A DNA stretch of 64,000 bases from Myxococcus stipitatus. Lineage in GTDB: Bacteria; Myxococcota; Myxococcia; Myxococcales; Myxococcaceae. The DNA is taken from the NCBI RefSeq assembly GCF_037414475.1, contig NZ_CP147913.1:2728001-2792000 (forward strand), in the 5' to 3' direction. The position numbers and the translations under genes were made by a program. Under the pieces are notes generated by a model. It was not told the DNA's origin. It searched no databases and worked only from the letters and a program-made list of their open reading frames with translations. The number at the start of each line of letters is the position of its first letter. Positions within the stretch are counted from its first letter, which is position 1. Shown in pieces: positions 56,147-64,000 of this stretch.

Positions 56147-56611
56147 ATGAACCGCACCTTCCGTGACGTGGTTGCCGGGCTGGCACTGCTGGTGGGGCTG
56201 GCTTGCGCGGTGATGCCTTCTTCCGCCGAAGCCGAGCCACTCTACTTCGCCGTCGAGGTCTGGCGGGAAGGCCGGCTGGTGGCCAGGCCCAAGCTGTTGG
56301 GAGAGACGGGACGCACGCTGCGCGCCGAGCGCCGCCGCCCGGGTGCTCCGCTCGCGGACTACCGGCTGGTGCTGGAGCCTCGCGCGGATGGCGAGTCGTT
56401 CCTGCTCAAGCTGGACCTGCTGTTGCCGGAGACCCAGGGACACCAGGAGCTGGCGCTCCTGCACGGCCAGCAGCGCAAACTGCAGCTCGGCAGTGTTCCG
56501 GGCGAGCTGGAAGTGTCGCTGCTCCTGATGAAGGTGGACTCGCCGGAGTTCCGCGCGCTGATGGAGTTGAACGCGGCGGGGGGCAAGGGCTCCTCCGCCT
56601 GGTCCATCTAG
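56147..56611 (+). CDS. Secreted or periplasmic small protein, unknown function
   Basis: 154 residues. AAGGGA precedes the ATG. A signal peptide with core VVAGLALLVGLACAV and a likely SAEA cleavage opens the protein. The mature part (about 120 residues) is strand-rich: YFAVEVWREGRLVARPKLLG, LVLEPRADGESFLLKLDLLL, and KLQLGSVPGELEVSLLLMKV, a pattern like a single beta-sandwich. The mature part has no cysteine. The family is not recognised. Confidence 0.75.
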   Translation: MNRTFRDVVAGLALLVGLACAVMPSSAEAEPLYFAVEVWREGRLVARPKLLGETGRTLRAERRRPGAPLADYRLVLEPRADGESFLLKLDLLLPETQGHQELALLHGQQRKLQLGSVPGELEVSLLLMKVDSPEFRALMELNAAGGKGSSAWSI

Positions 56612-56617
56612 CGGCAC

Positions 56618-56639
56618 GCGGCTCCCCGCTGGGAGTCGC
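56618..56639. terminator. Hairpin between the secreted protein and proB
   Basis: GCG-G-CTCCC pairs with GGGAG-T-CGC (one G-U) across CGCT, in the 39 bases between converging stop codons. Confidence 0.55.
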
Positions 56640-56650
56640 CTCCTCCGAAG

Positions 56651-57778
56651 TTAGAGCACCGCCAGGTCGTCGCGGTGCACGGCTTCATCCAGGTAGCGGT
56701 AGCCCAGGACCGACTCGATGTCGGAGGTGCGCCGCCCCGCGATGCGCCGGAGTTCCTGGGCGTCATAGGACGCGAGACCTCGCGCGAACACCTCGCCGGA
56801 CTCGTCCGCCAGATCCACGGGGTCGCCGCGATCAAAGTCTCCCTCCACGCTCCGCACGCCACTGGGCAGCAGGCTGCGCTTGCCTTGAACGATGGCGTCG
56901 CGTGCGCCCGCGTCCACTCGAAGCGTGCCGAGCGGCCGCAGCGCATGGGCGATCCACGCGGCGCGAGAACCCCTGCGTGCCCCGGTGGGCTCAAAGAGGG
57001 TGCCCACGGCTTCGCCGCCCAGCACGGCGCGCAGCCGGCCGGGCACGGCGCCCGAGGTGACGACACTGCGGATGCCCTGCTCCGCGGCGCTCGAGGCGGC
57101 GCGCACCTTGGTCGCCATGCCGCCAGTGCCCACGCCACTCGACGTGCCTCCCGCGAGCGCGAGCACCTCGGGCGTCACCTCCTCCACCGTCTCCAGCAGC
57201 TTCGCGTTCGCATCCCGGCGAGGGTCCGCCGTGTGCAGTCCATCCACGTCGGAGAGGAGGACCAGCGCGTCCGCCTCCACCACGCCCGCCACCAGTCCCG
57301 CCAGGGTGTCGTTGTCGCCGAACTTCAGCTCGTCCACGGAGACGGTGTCGTTCTCGTTGATGACCGGCACCACGTGTGCGGACAGGAGCCGCTCCAGCGT
57401 GTGCTTCACGTTGAGGTAGCGCCGACGGTCGCGCATGTCCTCGTGGGTGAGGAGCACCTGGGCGACCGCCTGTCCCTGCCCTCCGAAGACGTCCTCGTAG
57501 GCCTGCATCAGCCGGCTCTGCCCCACCGCGGCGCAGGCCTGCTTGCCTGGGATGTCGCGAGGGCGAGCGGACAAGCCCAGCCGCTCCACGCCGAGGGCGA
57601 TGGCGCCGCTGGAGACCACCACCAGTTCGCGGCCCTGGGCCGCCCATAGCAAGTCCCTGCCCAGCGCCTCGAAGTGCTCGCGGTTGAAGCGGCCGGTGGC
57701 ATGGGTGAGGGCGTTGGTGCCGATCTTCACCACCACGCGCTTCGCGGCGCGCAGGGCGTTACGTCCCGAGTGACTCAC
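56651..57778 (-). CDS. proB: Glutamate 5-kinase
   Basis: 375 residues from a GTG at 57778 (VSHSGRNALRAAKRVVVKIGTNALT); no clear ribosome binding site is seen, so the start could shift. The amino-acid-kinase domain has KIGTNAL, VSSGAIALG, GKQACAAVGQSRLMQAY, INENDTV, FGDNDTLAG and GTGGMATKVRAA. The C-terminal PUA domain (about 280-375) includes GSRAAWIAHALRP and SLLPSGV. It phosphorylates glutamate for proline synthesis. Its partner proA is not in the window; it converges on the secreted-protein gene. Confidence 0.94.
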   Translation of the reverse strand: MSHSGRNALRAAKRVVVKIGTNALTHATGRFNREHFEALGRDLLWAAQGRELVVVSSGAIALGVERLGLSARPRDIPGKQACAAVGQSRLMQAYEDVFGGQGQAVAQVLLTHEDMRDRRRYLNVKHTLERLLSAHVVPVINENDTVSVDELKFGDNDTLAGLVAGVVEADALVLLSDVDGLHTADPRRDANAKLLETVEEVTPEVLALAGGTSSGVGTGGMATKVRAASSAAEQGIRSVVTSGAVPGRLRAVLGGEAVGTLFEPTGARRGSRAAWIAHALRPLGTLRVDAGARDAIVQGKRSLLPSGVRSVEGDFDRGDPVDLADESGEVFARGLASYDAQELRRIAGRRTSDIESVLGYRYLDEAVHRDDLAVL

Positions 57779-57943
57779 GCGCCGCAGCGTAGGACGGAAA
57801 TGGAAACAGCGGGCAAGGTCCGTGTGTTCAGTAAGGTTCCCGCCTCTCGGGCTGGAGGGCCAGTGTGTCAGCCACCTGGAGAAGGCTCCGTATAAAGTGC
57901 CGGAATGGATGGGGGCGGCCGGCCCTCGTCGGGAGAGCAAGGT

Positions 57944-59596
57944 TTGAAGGAAATCTACGGCAACACCCTGGGCCTCAAGGCGAACGAGCAACATCGGCTG
58001 CGGAACACCTTCCGCCGACGGGTGTCCCCGCACGAAATCGTCTCACCCGAGCTCGCCCGCCACCTCACCGAGCTGTCACACGAGACGAACCGCCAGGTGG
58101 GCGTGCTCATCAATCGCAAGGGCGAAATCGAGCATGTGGTGGTCGGCAATGCCCACAAGCTGGAGCTGCCCGACATCGGCCGTGCTCGCGCGGGCCAGGT
58201 GCGTCTGCGTGGCCTGCGGCTGGTCCACACGCATCTCAAGAGCGAGCCCCTCACCAAGGACGACCTGACGGACCTGGCGCTGCTGCGGCTGGACTGCGTG
58301 GCCGCCGTCGGCGTGGGGAACGAGGGCCTTCCGAGCGTGCTGCACTACGCCTACCTCGTGCCGGAGAACGGCACCGGTGAGTTCTGGCACGTCGCCACCC
58401 TCCCCTCCGTGCACCAGGAGCAGCCCGACCTGGTGGATACGCTGGGCGCGCTCGAGGAGGAGTTCAGCCGCAAGGCGGCGGCGCGCGCGGTGAGCGGACG
58501 GGAGAAGGCCATCCTCGTCGCGGTGTGCCTGGATGGAAACCGCGGCCGGGCGGAGGCGAGCCTCGCGGAGCTGAAGGAGTTGGCGCGCACGGCGGGCGTG
58601 GAGGTGGTGGACAGCGTGCTCCAGGTGAAGCGCGAGGCGGACCCTCGCTACCTCATCGGCCGGGGCAAGCTGGAGGACCTGAACCTGCGCTCGATGCAGT
58701 CCATGGTGGACCTGCTCATCTTCGACAAGGACCTCACCCCGTCGCAGGGGCGCCACATCGGCGAGGCGACCAGTCTGAAGATATTGGACCGCACGCAGCT
58801 CATCCTCGACATCTTCGCGCAGCGCGCGCAGAGCGCCGAGGGCAAGCTCCAGGTGGAGCTGGCGCAGCTGAAGTACCGGCTTCCTCGGCTGGTGCAGAGC
58901 GACGACTCGCTCAGCCGGCTGGCGGGCGGAATCGGCGGCCGAGGCCCTGGCGAGACGAAGCTGGAGATCGACCGTCGCCGGGTGCGCGAGCGAATCACCC
59001 ATCTGGAGAAGCGCATCGACACGATTGGACGTGAGCGCAGCGTGCGGCGGGCGCAGCGCAACCGCCGCGAGCTGCCGGTCATCTCCATCGTCGGGTACAC
59101 CAACGCGGGCAAGTCCACGCTGCTCAACGCCATCACCAACGCGCAGGTGCTGGCGGAGAACAAGCTGTTCGCCACGTTGGACCCGACCAGCCGCAGGCTG
59201 CGCTTCCCGCAGGAGCGAGAGGTCATCATCACCGACACGGTGGGCTTCATCCGGGACCTGCCCAAGGACCTGGTGGCGGCCTTCCGCGCCACGCTGGAGG
59301 AGCTGTACGACGCGAGCCTGCTGCTGCACGTGGTGGACGCGGCGGACCCGGCGCGCGACGAGCAGGTGGAGGCGGTGGAGAAGATCCTCTCGTCGCTGGG
59401 GCTGATGGAGAAGCCCCGGTTGATGGTGTGGAACAAGGCGGACCTCCTCGGAGCGGAAGAGGTGGACTCGCTGCTGCGCTCGCGCGGCGGGGTGGCCATC
59501 AGCGCCCAGACTCGAGAGGGAATCACCACGCTGCTGGCGAAGGCGGACACCACGCTGTTCGCGGAAGGTGCGTCCGAGACCATGGGCGTCGTCTGA
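57944..59596 (+). CDS. hflX: Long-form GTPase HflX
   Basis: 550 residues from a TTG at 57944 (LKEIYGNTLGLKANE) with GGGAGAG 8 bases upstream; an ATG at 57905 adds a low-complexity 13-residue start and is less likely. HflX proper begins about residue 185 (AILVAVCLDGNRGRAEASLAEL) with the HflX-only ARTAGVEVVD and DPRYLIGRGKLE, then LGGRGPGE-like GGIGGRGPGETKLE. The G domain has GYTNAGKST, DTVGFIRDLP and NKADL. The 180-residue N-terminal extension, with HETNRQVGVLINRKGEIEHV and LRLVHTHLK, is typical of deltaproteobacterial HflX. It splits or rescues stalled 70S ribosomes. Confidence 0.92.
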   Translation: MKEIYGNTLGLKANEQHRLRNTFRRRVSPHEIVSPELARHLTELSHETNRQVGVLINRKGEIEHVVVGNAHKLELPDIGRARAGQVRLRGLRLVHTHLKSEPLTKDDLTDLALLRLDCVAAVGVGNEGLPSVLHYAYLVPENGTGEFWHVATLPSVHQEQPDLVDTLGALEEEFSRKAAARAVSGREKAILVAVCLDGNRGRAEASLAELKELARTAGVEVVDSVLQVKREADPRYLIGRGKLEDLNLRSMQSMVDLLIFDKDLTPSQGRHIGEATSLKILDRTQLILDIFAQRAQSAEGKLQVELAQLKYRLPRLVQSDDSLSRLAGGIGGRGPGETKLEIDRRRVRERITHLEKRIDTIGRERSVRRAQRNRRELPVISIVGYTNAGKSTLLNAITNAQVLAENKLFATLDPTSRRLRFPQEREVIITDTVGFIRDLPKDLVAAFRATLEELYDASLLLHVVDAADPARDEQVEAVEKILSSLGLMEKPRLMVWNKADLLGAEEVDSLLRSRGGVAISAQTREGITTLLAKADTTLFAEGASETMGVV

Positions 59597-59648
59597 CGAC
59601 GGGTCCCGGTTGCCGGGCGGGCACGGCTCCCCCTAACATCGGGGGGCC

Positions 59649-60092
59649 GTGTTGACCTCTTCTGTCATGACCTCGCAGCTCTCCGGTCTGCTCGCCCAGG
59701 CGGCGCCGGACTACACCCGTCCTGTCTCCTCCATCTCGCCGAGCTACTTCGAGGTGCTGGAGCAGAACAGCCACATCATCTACCCGCTGGTGGCCATCCT
59801 CGCGCTGGTGCTCATCGCCGCGGGCATCCTCCAGGCGTGGAGGACGCAGGACCTGGACGGCCTGCAGAAGAACGAGTTCAAGAAGGCCATCGTCAACGAG
59901 CTGCGCCGCAACATCACCGGCATGCCCGGTGACGAGCTGGCGAAGGCCGTGGGGCTGGATCGCCTCAAGACGAACCGACTGCTGGAGCAGATGCAGCAGG
60001 ATGGCATGGTGGTGAGCCACACCAACTCGCAGCGGCTCACGGTCTGGCGCGTGCGAGGTGCTTCGACGGATTCGCACACGCGGCGGTACTGA
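59649..60092 (+). CDS. Membrane-anchored winged-helix protein
   Basis: 147 residues from a GTG just after GGGGGG; an internal ATG at 59667 is an alternative. One hydrophobic helix (YPLVAILALVLIAAGILQAW, about 45-64) is followed by a polar linker and a winged helix-turn-helix of MarR/HTH_24 style (EFKKAIVNELRRNITGMPGDELAKAVGLDRLKTNRLLEQMQQDGMV). The DNA-binding part would face the cytoplasm if the N-terminus is outside. Targets are unknown. It follows hflX by 52 bases. Confidence 0.78.
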   Translation: MLTSSVMTSQLSGLLAQAAPDYTRPVSSISPSYFEVLEQNSHIIYPLVAILALVLIAAGILQAWRTQDLDGLQKNEFKKAIVNELRRNITGMPGDELAKAVGLDRLKTNRLLEQMQQDGMVVSHTNSQRLTVWRVRGASTDSHTRRY

Positions 60093-60127
60093 GCCGCTCG
60101 GCGTACTCGTACGAGGGGACACTGCCG

Positions 60128-60406
60128 ATGCAGTTCACGATCAGCGAATGCGGCTCGTATTCGCCCGTGAGCCCCTCGTACGTGCTGACTCTCGCGGCGG
60201 TGCTGTTGCTCTTCGTCGCGCCTCCCATCGTGTGGTGGCGTCGAAGGGGTTACCGCACCCTCCAGGATGTCTTGAGGGTGGGTTCAAGCCCGCGTCGCGG
60301 GCTCCTCCATCGGACCTGTGAAGTCGTCTCCTGGCTCGGGTGCTTTTGCGCCCTGACGGCAGTGCCATTCCTCGCCCCCGTGGACGCAGCGCCCCCTTCC
60401 CCTTGA
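60128..60406 (+). CDS. Small membrane protein, perhaps the front half of a frameshifted gene
   Basis: 92 residues. A hydrophobic helix (VLTLAAVLLLFVAPPIVWW, about 19-37) is followed by RRRGYRTLQDVLRVGSSP, then a second hydrophobic stretch (VVSWLGCFCALTAVPFLAPV, about 66-85). It stops at 60404-60406 right after a C5 tract. The next reading frame continues with a similar unit (described in the adjoining entry), so the gene may be truncated by one inserted base. The family is not recognised. Confidence 0.45.
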   Translation: MQFTISECGSYSPVSPSYVLTLAAVLLLFVAPPIVWWRRRGYRTLQDVLRVGSSPRRGLLHRTCEVVSWLGCFCALTAVPFLAPVDAAPPSP

Positions 60407-60530
60407 GGCGGCGTGGCCGGAGATCGCGCTCGCGCACCTGGTCGCCTTCGCCCTGCTGGTCTGGTGGCAACGGACACCGCGGCGGTCCGATGAAGACGTC
60501 CTGCGTGTCGCCGTGAACTCAAACCCTTGA
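60393..60530 (+). pseudogene. Out-of-frame continuation with a second helix-WW-basic unit
   Basis: In the frame one base ahead of the preceding ORF, without a start codon of its own, the sequence encodes EAAWPEIALAHLVAFALLVW then WQRTPRRSDEDVLRVAVNSN and stops at 60530. VWW followed by DVLRV repeats the pattern of the first unit (VWWRRRGYRTLQDVLRV). Removing one C from the run at 60392-60396 joins both into a single protein of about 134 residues. Confidence 0.4.
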
Positions 60531-60540
60531 GCCTCACTGG

Positions 60541-60576
60541 AAACGCCCTCGTGTCATCCAGACACAGCGCTTTTTT
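60541..60576 (+). terminator. Intrinsic terminator before the polyketide synthase gene
   Basis: GTGTC-ATCCA-GACAC, extended by CGC/GCG pairs with bulges, is followed by TTTTTT at 60571-60576. It separates the small membrane gene from the polyketide synthase promoter region. Confidence 0.55.
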
Positions 60577-60635
60577 CATTGATTAATTAGTCTTCCGGGC
60601 TCAACTGGCAGTGTCAGCCATGCTCTATTCCAGGC

Positions 60636-63600
60636 ATGGACGAGAACGCGCCTCCGGAGTCACTCAACCCGTCGGCCATCGCCATCATCGGCCTGTCGCT
60701 CCGCTTTCCGGGCGCTCCCGATGAGCAGCGATTCTGGTCCAACCTCATCTCAGGCGTGGACTCCGTCACCGTGCTCGACGCCGAGCAGCGTGAGAAGGCT
60801 GGATTCCCATCGGGCGACGATTGGGTGGCCGCGGCTGGCGTCGTCGAGGATGCCGACCTCTTCGATGCGCGATTCTTCGGATACTCGCCGCGCGAAGCCG
60901 AACAGCTGGACCCGCAGCATCGCCTCTTCCTGGAGTGCTGTTGGCGGGCGCTCGAGTCCGCCGGGTATGCCACGCGCACTCAACCGCTGTCCGTGGGGCT
61001 CTATGGCGGTGCCTCGCTCAGCACCTATCTGCTGACGAACGTCCTGCCCAACGTCGAGCGTCGCTCCAGTGATTGGGCGGAGAGCATCCTCGGGACCCAT
61101 AGCGACTTCCTCGCGACACGCGTCGCCTACAAGCTGAACCTCACCGGGCCCGCCATCACTGTCCAGTCCGCCTGCTCCACGTCGCTGACCGCGGTGCACC
61201 TCGCCAGTCAGGCGCTCCTCGCGGGTGAGTGCCGAATGGCGCTCGCGGGAGGCACCGCTGTGCGCTCACCGCAGTTGAGGGCGTATCGCGCGCAACAAGG
61301 AGGTATCTCCTCACCAGATGGACGCTGCCGCGCCTTCGATGCCCAGGCCGCGGGCACCGTGCCGGGCAATGGCGTGGGTGTGGTGCTGCTCAAGCGCCTT
61401 GAAGACGCCGTCTCGGACGGAGACCCGATTCGCGCGGTCATCCTCGGCTCCGCTGTTGGCAACGATGGCAGCGCCAAGGCGGGCTTCATGGCGCCCTCCG
61501 TCTCGGGCCAGTCCTCCACCATCCGTGACGCGCTGTCCCTGGCCGGAGTCGAGCCCGATTCCATCTCATACATCGAGGCCCACGGCACCGGAACCGCACT
61601 GGGCGACCCTGTTGAAGTCACCGCGCTCAAGCAGGTCTTCCAGGGCGTGCCTCCGGGTTCCATCGGCTTGGGTTCGGTGAAGACCAACCTGGGTCACCTC
61701 GATGTGGCCTCCGGCATGTCCGGACTCATCAAGACCGTGTTGGCCCTGGAGCACCGGCAGCTCCCGCCCACGCTTCACTTCGACACACCCAATCCACTCC
61801 TGGAGCTGGACGGCAGTCCCTTCTACGTCGTGGCCACGCCTCGCGCGTGGGACAGCCCCAGTCCTCGTCGCGCGGGTGTCAGCTCGTTTGGAACAGGCGG
61901 CACCAACGCGCATGTCGTGCTCGAGGAAGCCCCCGTCGCGCGCAGTGCTCCCGCACGAGCCGACGAAGAGCTGCTCGTGTTGTCCGCCCGCTCTCAAGCC
62001 GCGCTGAAGCGAATGACCACCGAGCTGGCCGAACACCTGCGCACCACTCGAGTCTCCCTCGCGGATGCGGCGCACACCCTCCAGGTGGGACGTCACCGCT
62101 TCGAGTGGCGCCGCTTCGTCACCGCGCGCACCCTCGAGGACGCGGCCTCCCGCCTGGGACAACAGGATGAAGGGCAGCAACCTCGAAGCACCCTCTTCGA
62201 TGCGACGGAACAGCGCGGCGCCGTGTTCCTCTTCCCGGGCGGAGGGGCGCAGCGGGTGAACATGGGCGCCGAGCTGCTTCGTGAGCCCGTCTTCCGCGAA
62301 GCCATCGACCGCTGCGCCGCGCTGCTCAAGGGCCCCCTCGGCGGCGACGTGCGCGAGGTGATGTTCGCTTCACCCGAACGCTACGACGCGGCGGCCCGAG
62401 AGCTCGCGCGCCCCCTCTGGACACAAGCCGCGCTGTTCACCTGCGACTGGGCCCTGGCTCAGCGCTGGTTGTCCTGGGGCGTTCAGCCCACGGCCCTCTT
62501 CGGCCATTCCCTTGGCGAGTACGTGGCGGCCTGTCTCGCGGGGGTCTTCACGCTGGAAGAGGCCCTGGAGCTCGTCACCGCGCGCGGACGCATCCTCGAG
62601 CGACTCCCGCCGGGCGGAATGACCGCGGTCCTCGCACCACTCTCCCAGGTGGAGTCACTTGTCACGGGGCCACTGTCCGTGGCGGCACTCAACTCACCTT
62701 CTGATTGCGTCATCTCAGGCCCGCTCGATGCGCTCGAGGCACTGGAGGCCGCGCTCGCGGCACGAGGCATCGAGTCACGCCGGTTGCACCTGAGTCACGC
62801 CGCGCACTCGGCGATGCTCGAACCTCACCTCGCGGACTTCGAGCGGGTGGTCTCCCGCTTCTCGCCTCGCGCGCCCAAGCTGCCCGTGGTGTCGAGCCTC
62901 ACCGGACGCTGGCTCACGCCACAAGACGTCACCGCGCCCTCGTACTGGCGGCGGCATCTGCGGGAGACCGTTCGTTTCTCCGACGGACTCCACCTGCTGC
63001 TCTCCTCGGGCGAACGCGCCTTCATCGAAGTGGGCCCCGGCGCTTCGTTGACCTCGCTCGTGAAACGGCATCCCAGCCGCACCTCGCAGCCCGTGGTCTC
63101 CACGCTGCCGCACCACTCCTCCGCCGAGCAGGCGCCATCCCCCTTCACCGCCCTGGGTGAAGCGTGGCTCGCGGGAATCTCCATCGACTGGAAACAATTC
63201 CGCGCCGGTGAGCGGCGCCACCGGGTCACGCTCCCGGGCTACAGCTTCGACCGCGAGCGATTCTGGATCGAGCCCGCCGAGACGCCCACGGCCAGCACGC
63301 AACCTCCTCGCGAAGTCGCGCCGTCCATCACGCTTCACGCGGAGAACACGCGCGGGGCGCCCCCTCGCGACGAGACCGAGCGGGTCTTGCTCGAGTGCTT
63401 CTGGCTCACGTTCCACTTGGAGAATCTCGGCATCCACGATGACTTCTTCTCACTGGGTGGCGACTCCCTCCTCGCGCTGCGATTGAGTGCTCGCATCCAG
63501 GACCGGCTCGGAGCGCGGCTCTCACTCAAGGACATCGTCGAGCTCCCCACCGTGGCGCGCCTCGCCGCTCGCGTCGGGAGTCGCCATGAGCACGAGGCGC

Positions 63601-64000
63601 GCCCCCTGGCACCTCGTTGTCTCGTGCAACTCCAGGAGGGACATCTCGGGCCACCGCTCTTCTTCGTGCACGCGGCCGGGGGCCAGGTGCTCTTCTATCG
63701 TGAGCTGGCTCGGCTCCTCGCTCCCGGTCGCGCCTGCTACGGCTTCGCGTCCGTCGGACTCGAAGAGGGCGCCTCGTGCCACACCACCGTGGAGCAGATG
63801 GCGGAGCACTACCTCGCCGCCCTACGCACCGTGCGCCCTCGGGGTCCGTACTTGTTCATCGGCGCGTCCCTCGGCGGCGCCATCAGCTACGAAATGGCGC
63901 GCCGCTTGTCCCTCGCGGGCGAAACCGTTCCTCTCTGCGCCCTCCTGGACACACCGCCTCCCGGACACTTCCCGGTGGAGCTCGCGGACCAACTCACGCT
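60636..64000 (+). CDS. Type I polyketide synthase, KS-AT-ACP-TE, cut by the window end
   Basis: At least 1121 residues, no stop before the window end. KS domain (about 15-440): AIAIIGLSLRFPGA, active Cys180 in SACSTSL, His316 in EAHGTGTALGDPVE, His354 in KTNLGHLD. AT domain (about 525-812): FPGGGAQ, active Ser625 in GHSLGEY, and HAAH at 721-724, closer to the HAFH of malonyl-specific ATs than to YASH. ACP (about 910-985): phosphopantetheine Ser944 in LGGDSLLALRL. TE (from about 1005): PLFFVHAAGG and nucleophile Ser1078 in GASLGGA. No KR, DH or ER fits in the roughly 100 residues between AT and ACP. It would add one unreduced malonyl unit and release the product, unless more domains lie beyond. 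The ATG follows an AT-rich gap with an intrinsic terminator; no good ribosome binding site is seen. Confidence 0.93.
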   Translation, partial: MDENAPPESLNPSAIAIIGLSLRFPGAPDEQRFWSNLISGVDSVTVLDAEQREKAGFPSGDDWVAAAGVVEDADLFDARFFGYSPREAEQLDPQHRLFLECCWRALESAGYATRTQPLSVGLYGGASLSTYLLTNVLPNVERRSSDWAESILGTHSDFLATRVAYKLNLTGPAITVQSACSTSLTAVHLASQALLAGECRMALAGGTAVRSPQLRAYRAQQGGISSPDGRCRAFDAQAAGTVPGNGVGVVLLKRLEDAVSDGDPIRAVILGSAVGNDGSAKAGFMAPSVSGQSSTIRDALSLAGVEPDSISYIEAHGTGTALGDPVEVTALKQVFQGVPPGSIGLGSVKTNLGHLDVASGMSGLIKTVLALEHRQLPPTLHFDTPNPLLELDGSPFYVVATPRAWDSPSPRRAGVSSFGTGGTNAHVVLEEAPVARSAPARADEELLVLSARSQAALKRMTTELAEHLRTTRVSLADAAHTLQVGRHRFEWRRFVTARTLEDAASRLGQQDEGQQPRSTLFDATEQRGAVFLFPGGGAQRVNMGAELLREPVFREAIDRCAALLKGPLGGDVREVMFASPERYDAAARELARPLWTQAALFTCDWALAQRWLSWGVQPTALFGHSLGEYVAACLAGVFTLEEALELVTARGRILERLPPGGMTAVLAPLSQVESLVTGPLSVAALNSPSDCVISGPLDALEALEAALAARGIESRRLHLSHAAHSAMLEPHLADFERVVSRFSPRAPKLPVVSSLTGRWLTPQDVTAPSYWRRHLRETVRFSDGLHLLLSSGERAFIEVGPGASLTSLVKRHPSRTSQPVVSTLPHHSSAEQAPSPFTALGEAWLAGISIDWKQFRAGERRHRVTLPGYSFDRERFWIEPAETPTASTQPPREVAPSITLHAENTRGAPPRDETERVLLECFWLTFHLENLGIHDDFFSLGGDSLLALRLSARIQDRLGARLSLKDIVELPTVARLAARVGSRHEHEARPLAPRCLVQLQEGHLGPPLFFVHAAGGQVLFYRELARLLAPGRACYGFASVGLEEGASCHTTVEQMAEHYLAALRTVRPRGPYLFIGASLGGAISYEMARRLSLAGETVPLCALLDTPPPGHFPVELADQLT

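Noticed and set aside
60058-60321. An 87-codon open frame overlapping the winged-helix gene end
   Set aside because: It starts inside the winged-helix gene, and the 60128 frame has the better hydrophobic pattern and the related downstream unit.
60610-60640. Sigma-54 (-24/-12) promoter before the polyketide synthase
   Set aside because: TGGCA is present but the spacing to the nearest GC is wrong (8 or 13 instead of 10).

Overview
The window is high-GC chromosomal DNA with strong third-position GC bias, almost certainly from a myxobacterium of the Myxococcus/Corallococcus/Pyxidicoccus group. Supporting signs are a recA operator that fits the LexA box I recall for Myxococcus xanthus, a PilY1/minor-pilin operon of type IV pili, many secreted lipoproteins and Tat substrates, a long-form HflX, and a type I polyketide synthase. 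I see no rRNA, tRNA, CRISPR array, phage or insertion sequence. Most of the window is ordinary chromosome backbone. The more unusual parts are at about 2.7-3.6, 7.0, 9.4-15.8, 38.6-47.3, 53.9-55.9 and 60.1-64 kb.

Layout. 0-5.2 kb: a small membrane protein, a LysR regulator, then a leftward operon (HAMP-like membrane protein, fmt, a degenerate AroQ-like protein with a repeat tail, rsmB). 5.3-12.6 kb: a HEAT-repeat lipoprotein, a 51-nt direct repeat array, a FUSC transporter, a hydrolase-fold protein lacking its catalytic Ser and His, a TerB/LETM1-like protein, and a secreted metallo-beta-lactamase-fold protein. 12.8-15.8 kb: an overlapping HSP90-family/TPR-like gene pair. 15.9-27.1 kb: tex, a GNAT acetyltransferase, a PhoD-type phosphatase, recA with its LexA box, a membrane protein, and glmS/glmU for UDP-GlcNAc synthesis.

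27.4-40.7 kb: gamma-glutamyltransferase, a TatD-like hydrolase, an M3 peptidase lipoprotein, small proteins, a stand-alone receiver protein, an ABC exporter pair, a VWA protein, a lipoprotein, a coupled yceI/Tat-pirin pair and an orphan GGQ release-factor-like protein. 40.7-47.3 kb: pilY1-pilV-pilW-pilX, each overlapping the next by 4 nt, behind a leader with two hairpins and a possible Shine-Dalgarno-sequestering helix. 47.4-60.1 kb: an HD hydrolase, aconitase, a cardiolipin-synthase-like protein, an FHA protein, a PafB/PafC-like WYL pair, proB, hflX and a membrane-anchored winged-helix protein. The right end has a probably frameshifted small membrane gene, then the start of a KS-AT-ACP-TE polyketide synthase that runs off the window.

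Gene boundaries follow Shine-Dalgarno matches and overlaps, so several starts are GTG or TTG. Many gene ends carry clear GC-rich hairpins, and convergent pairs usually share one. Functions are read from motifs by eye, with no database search.
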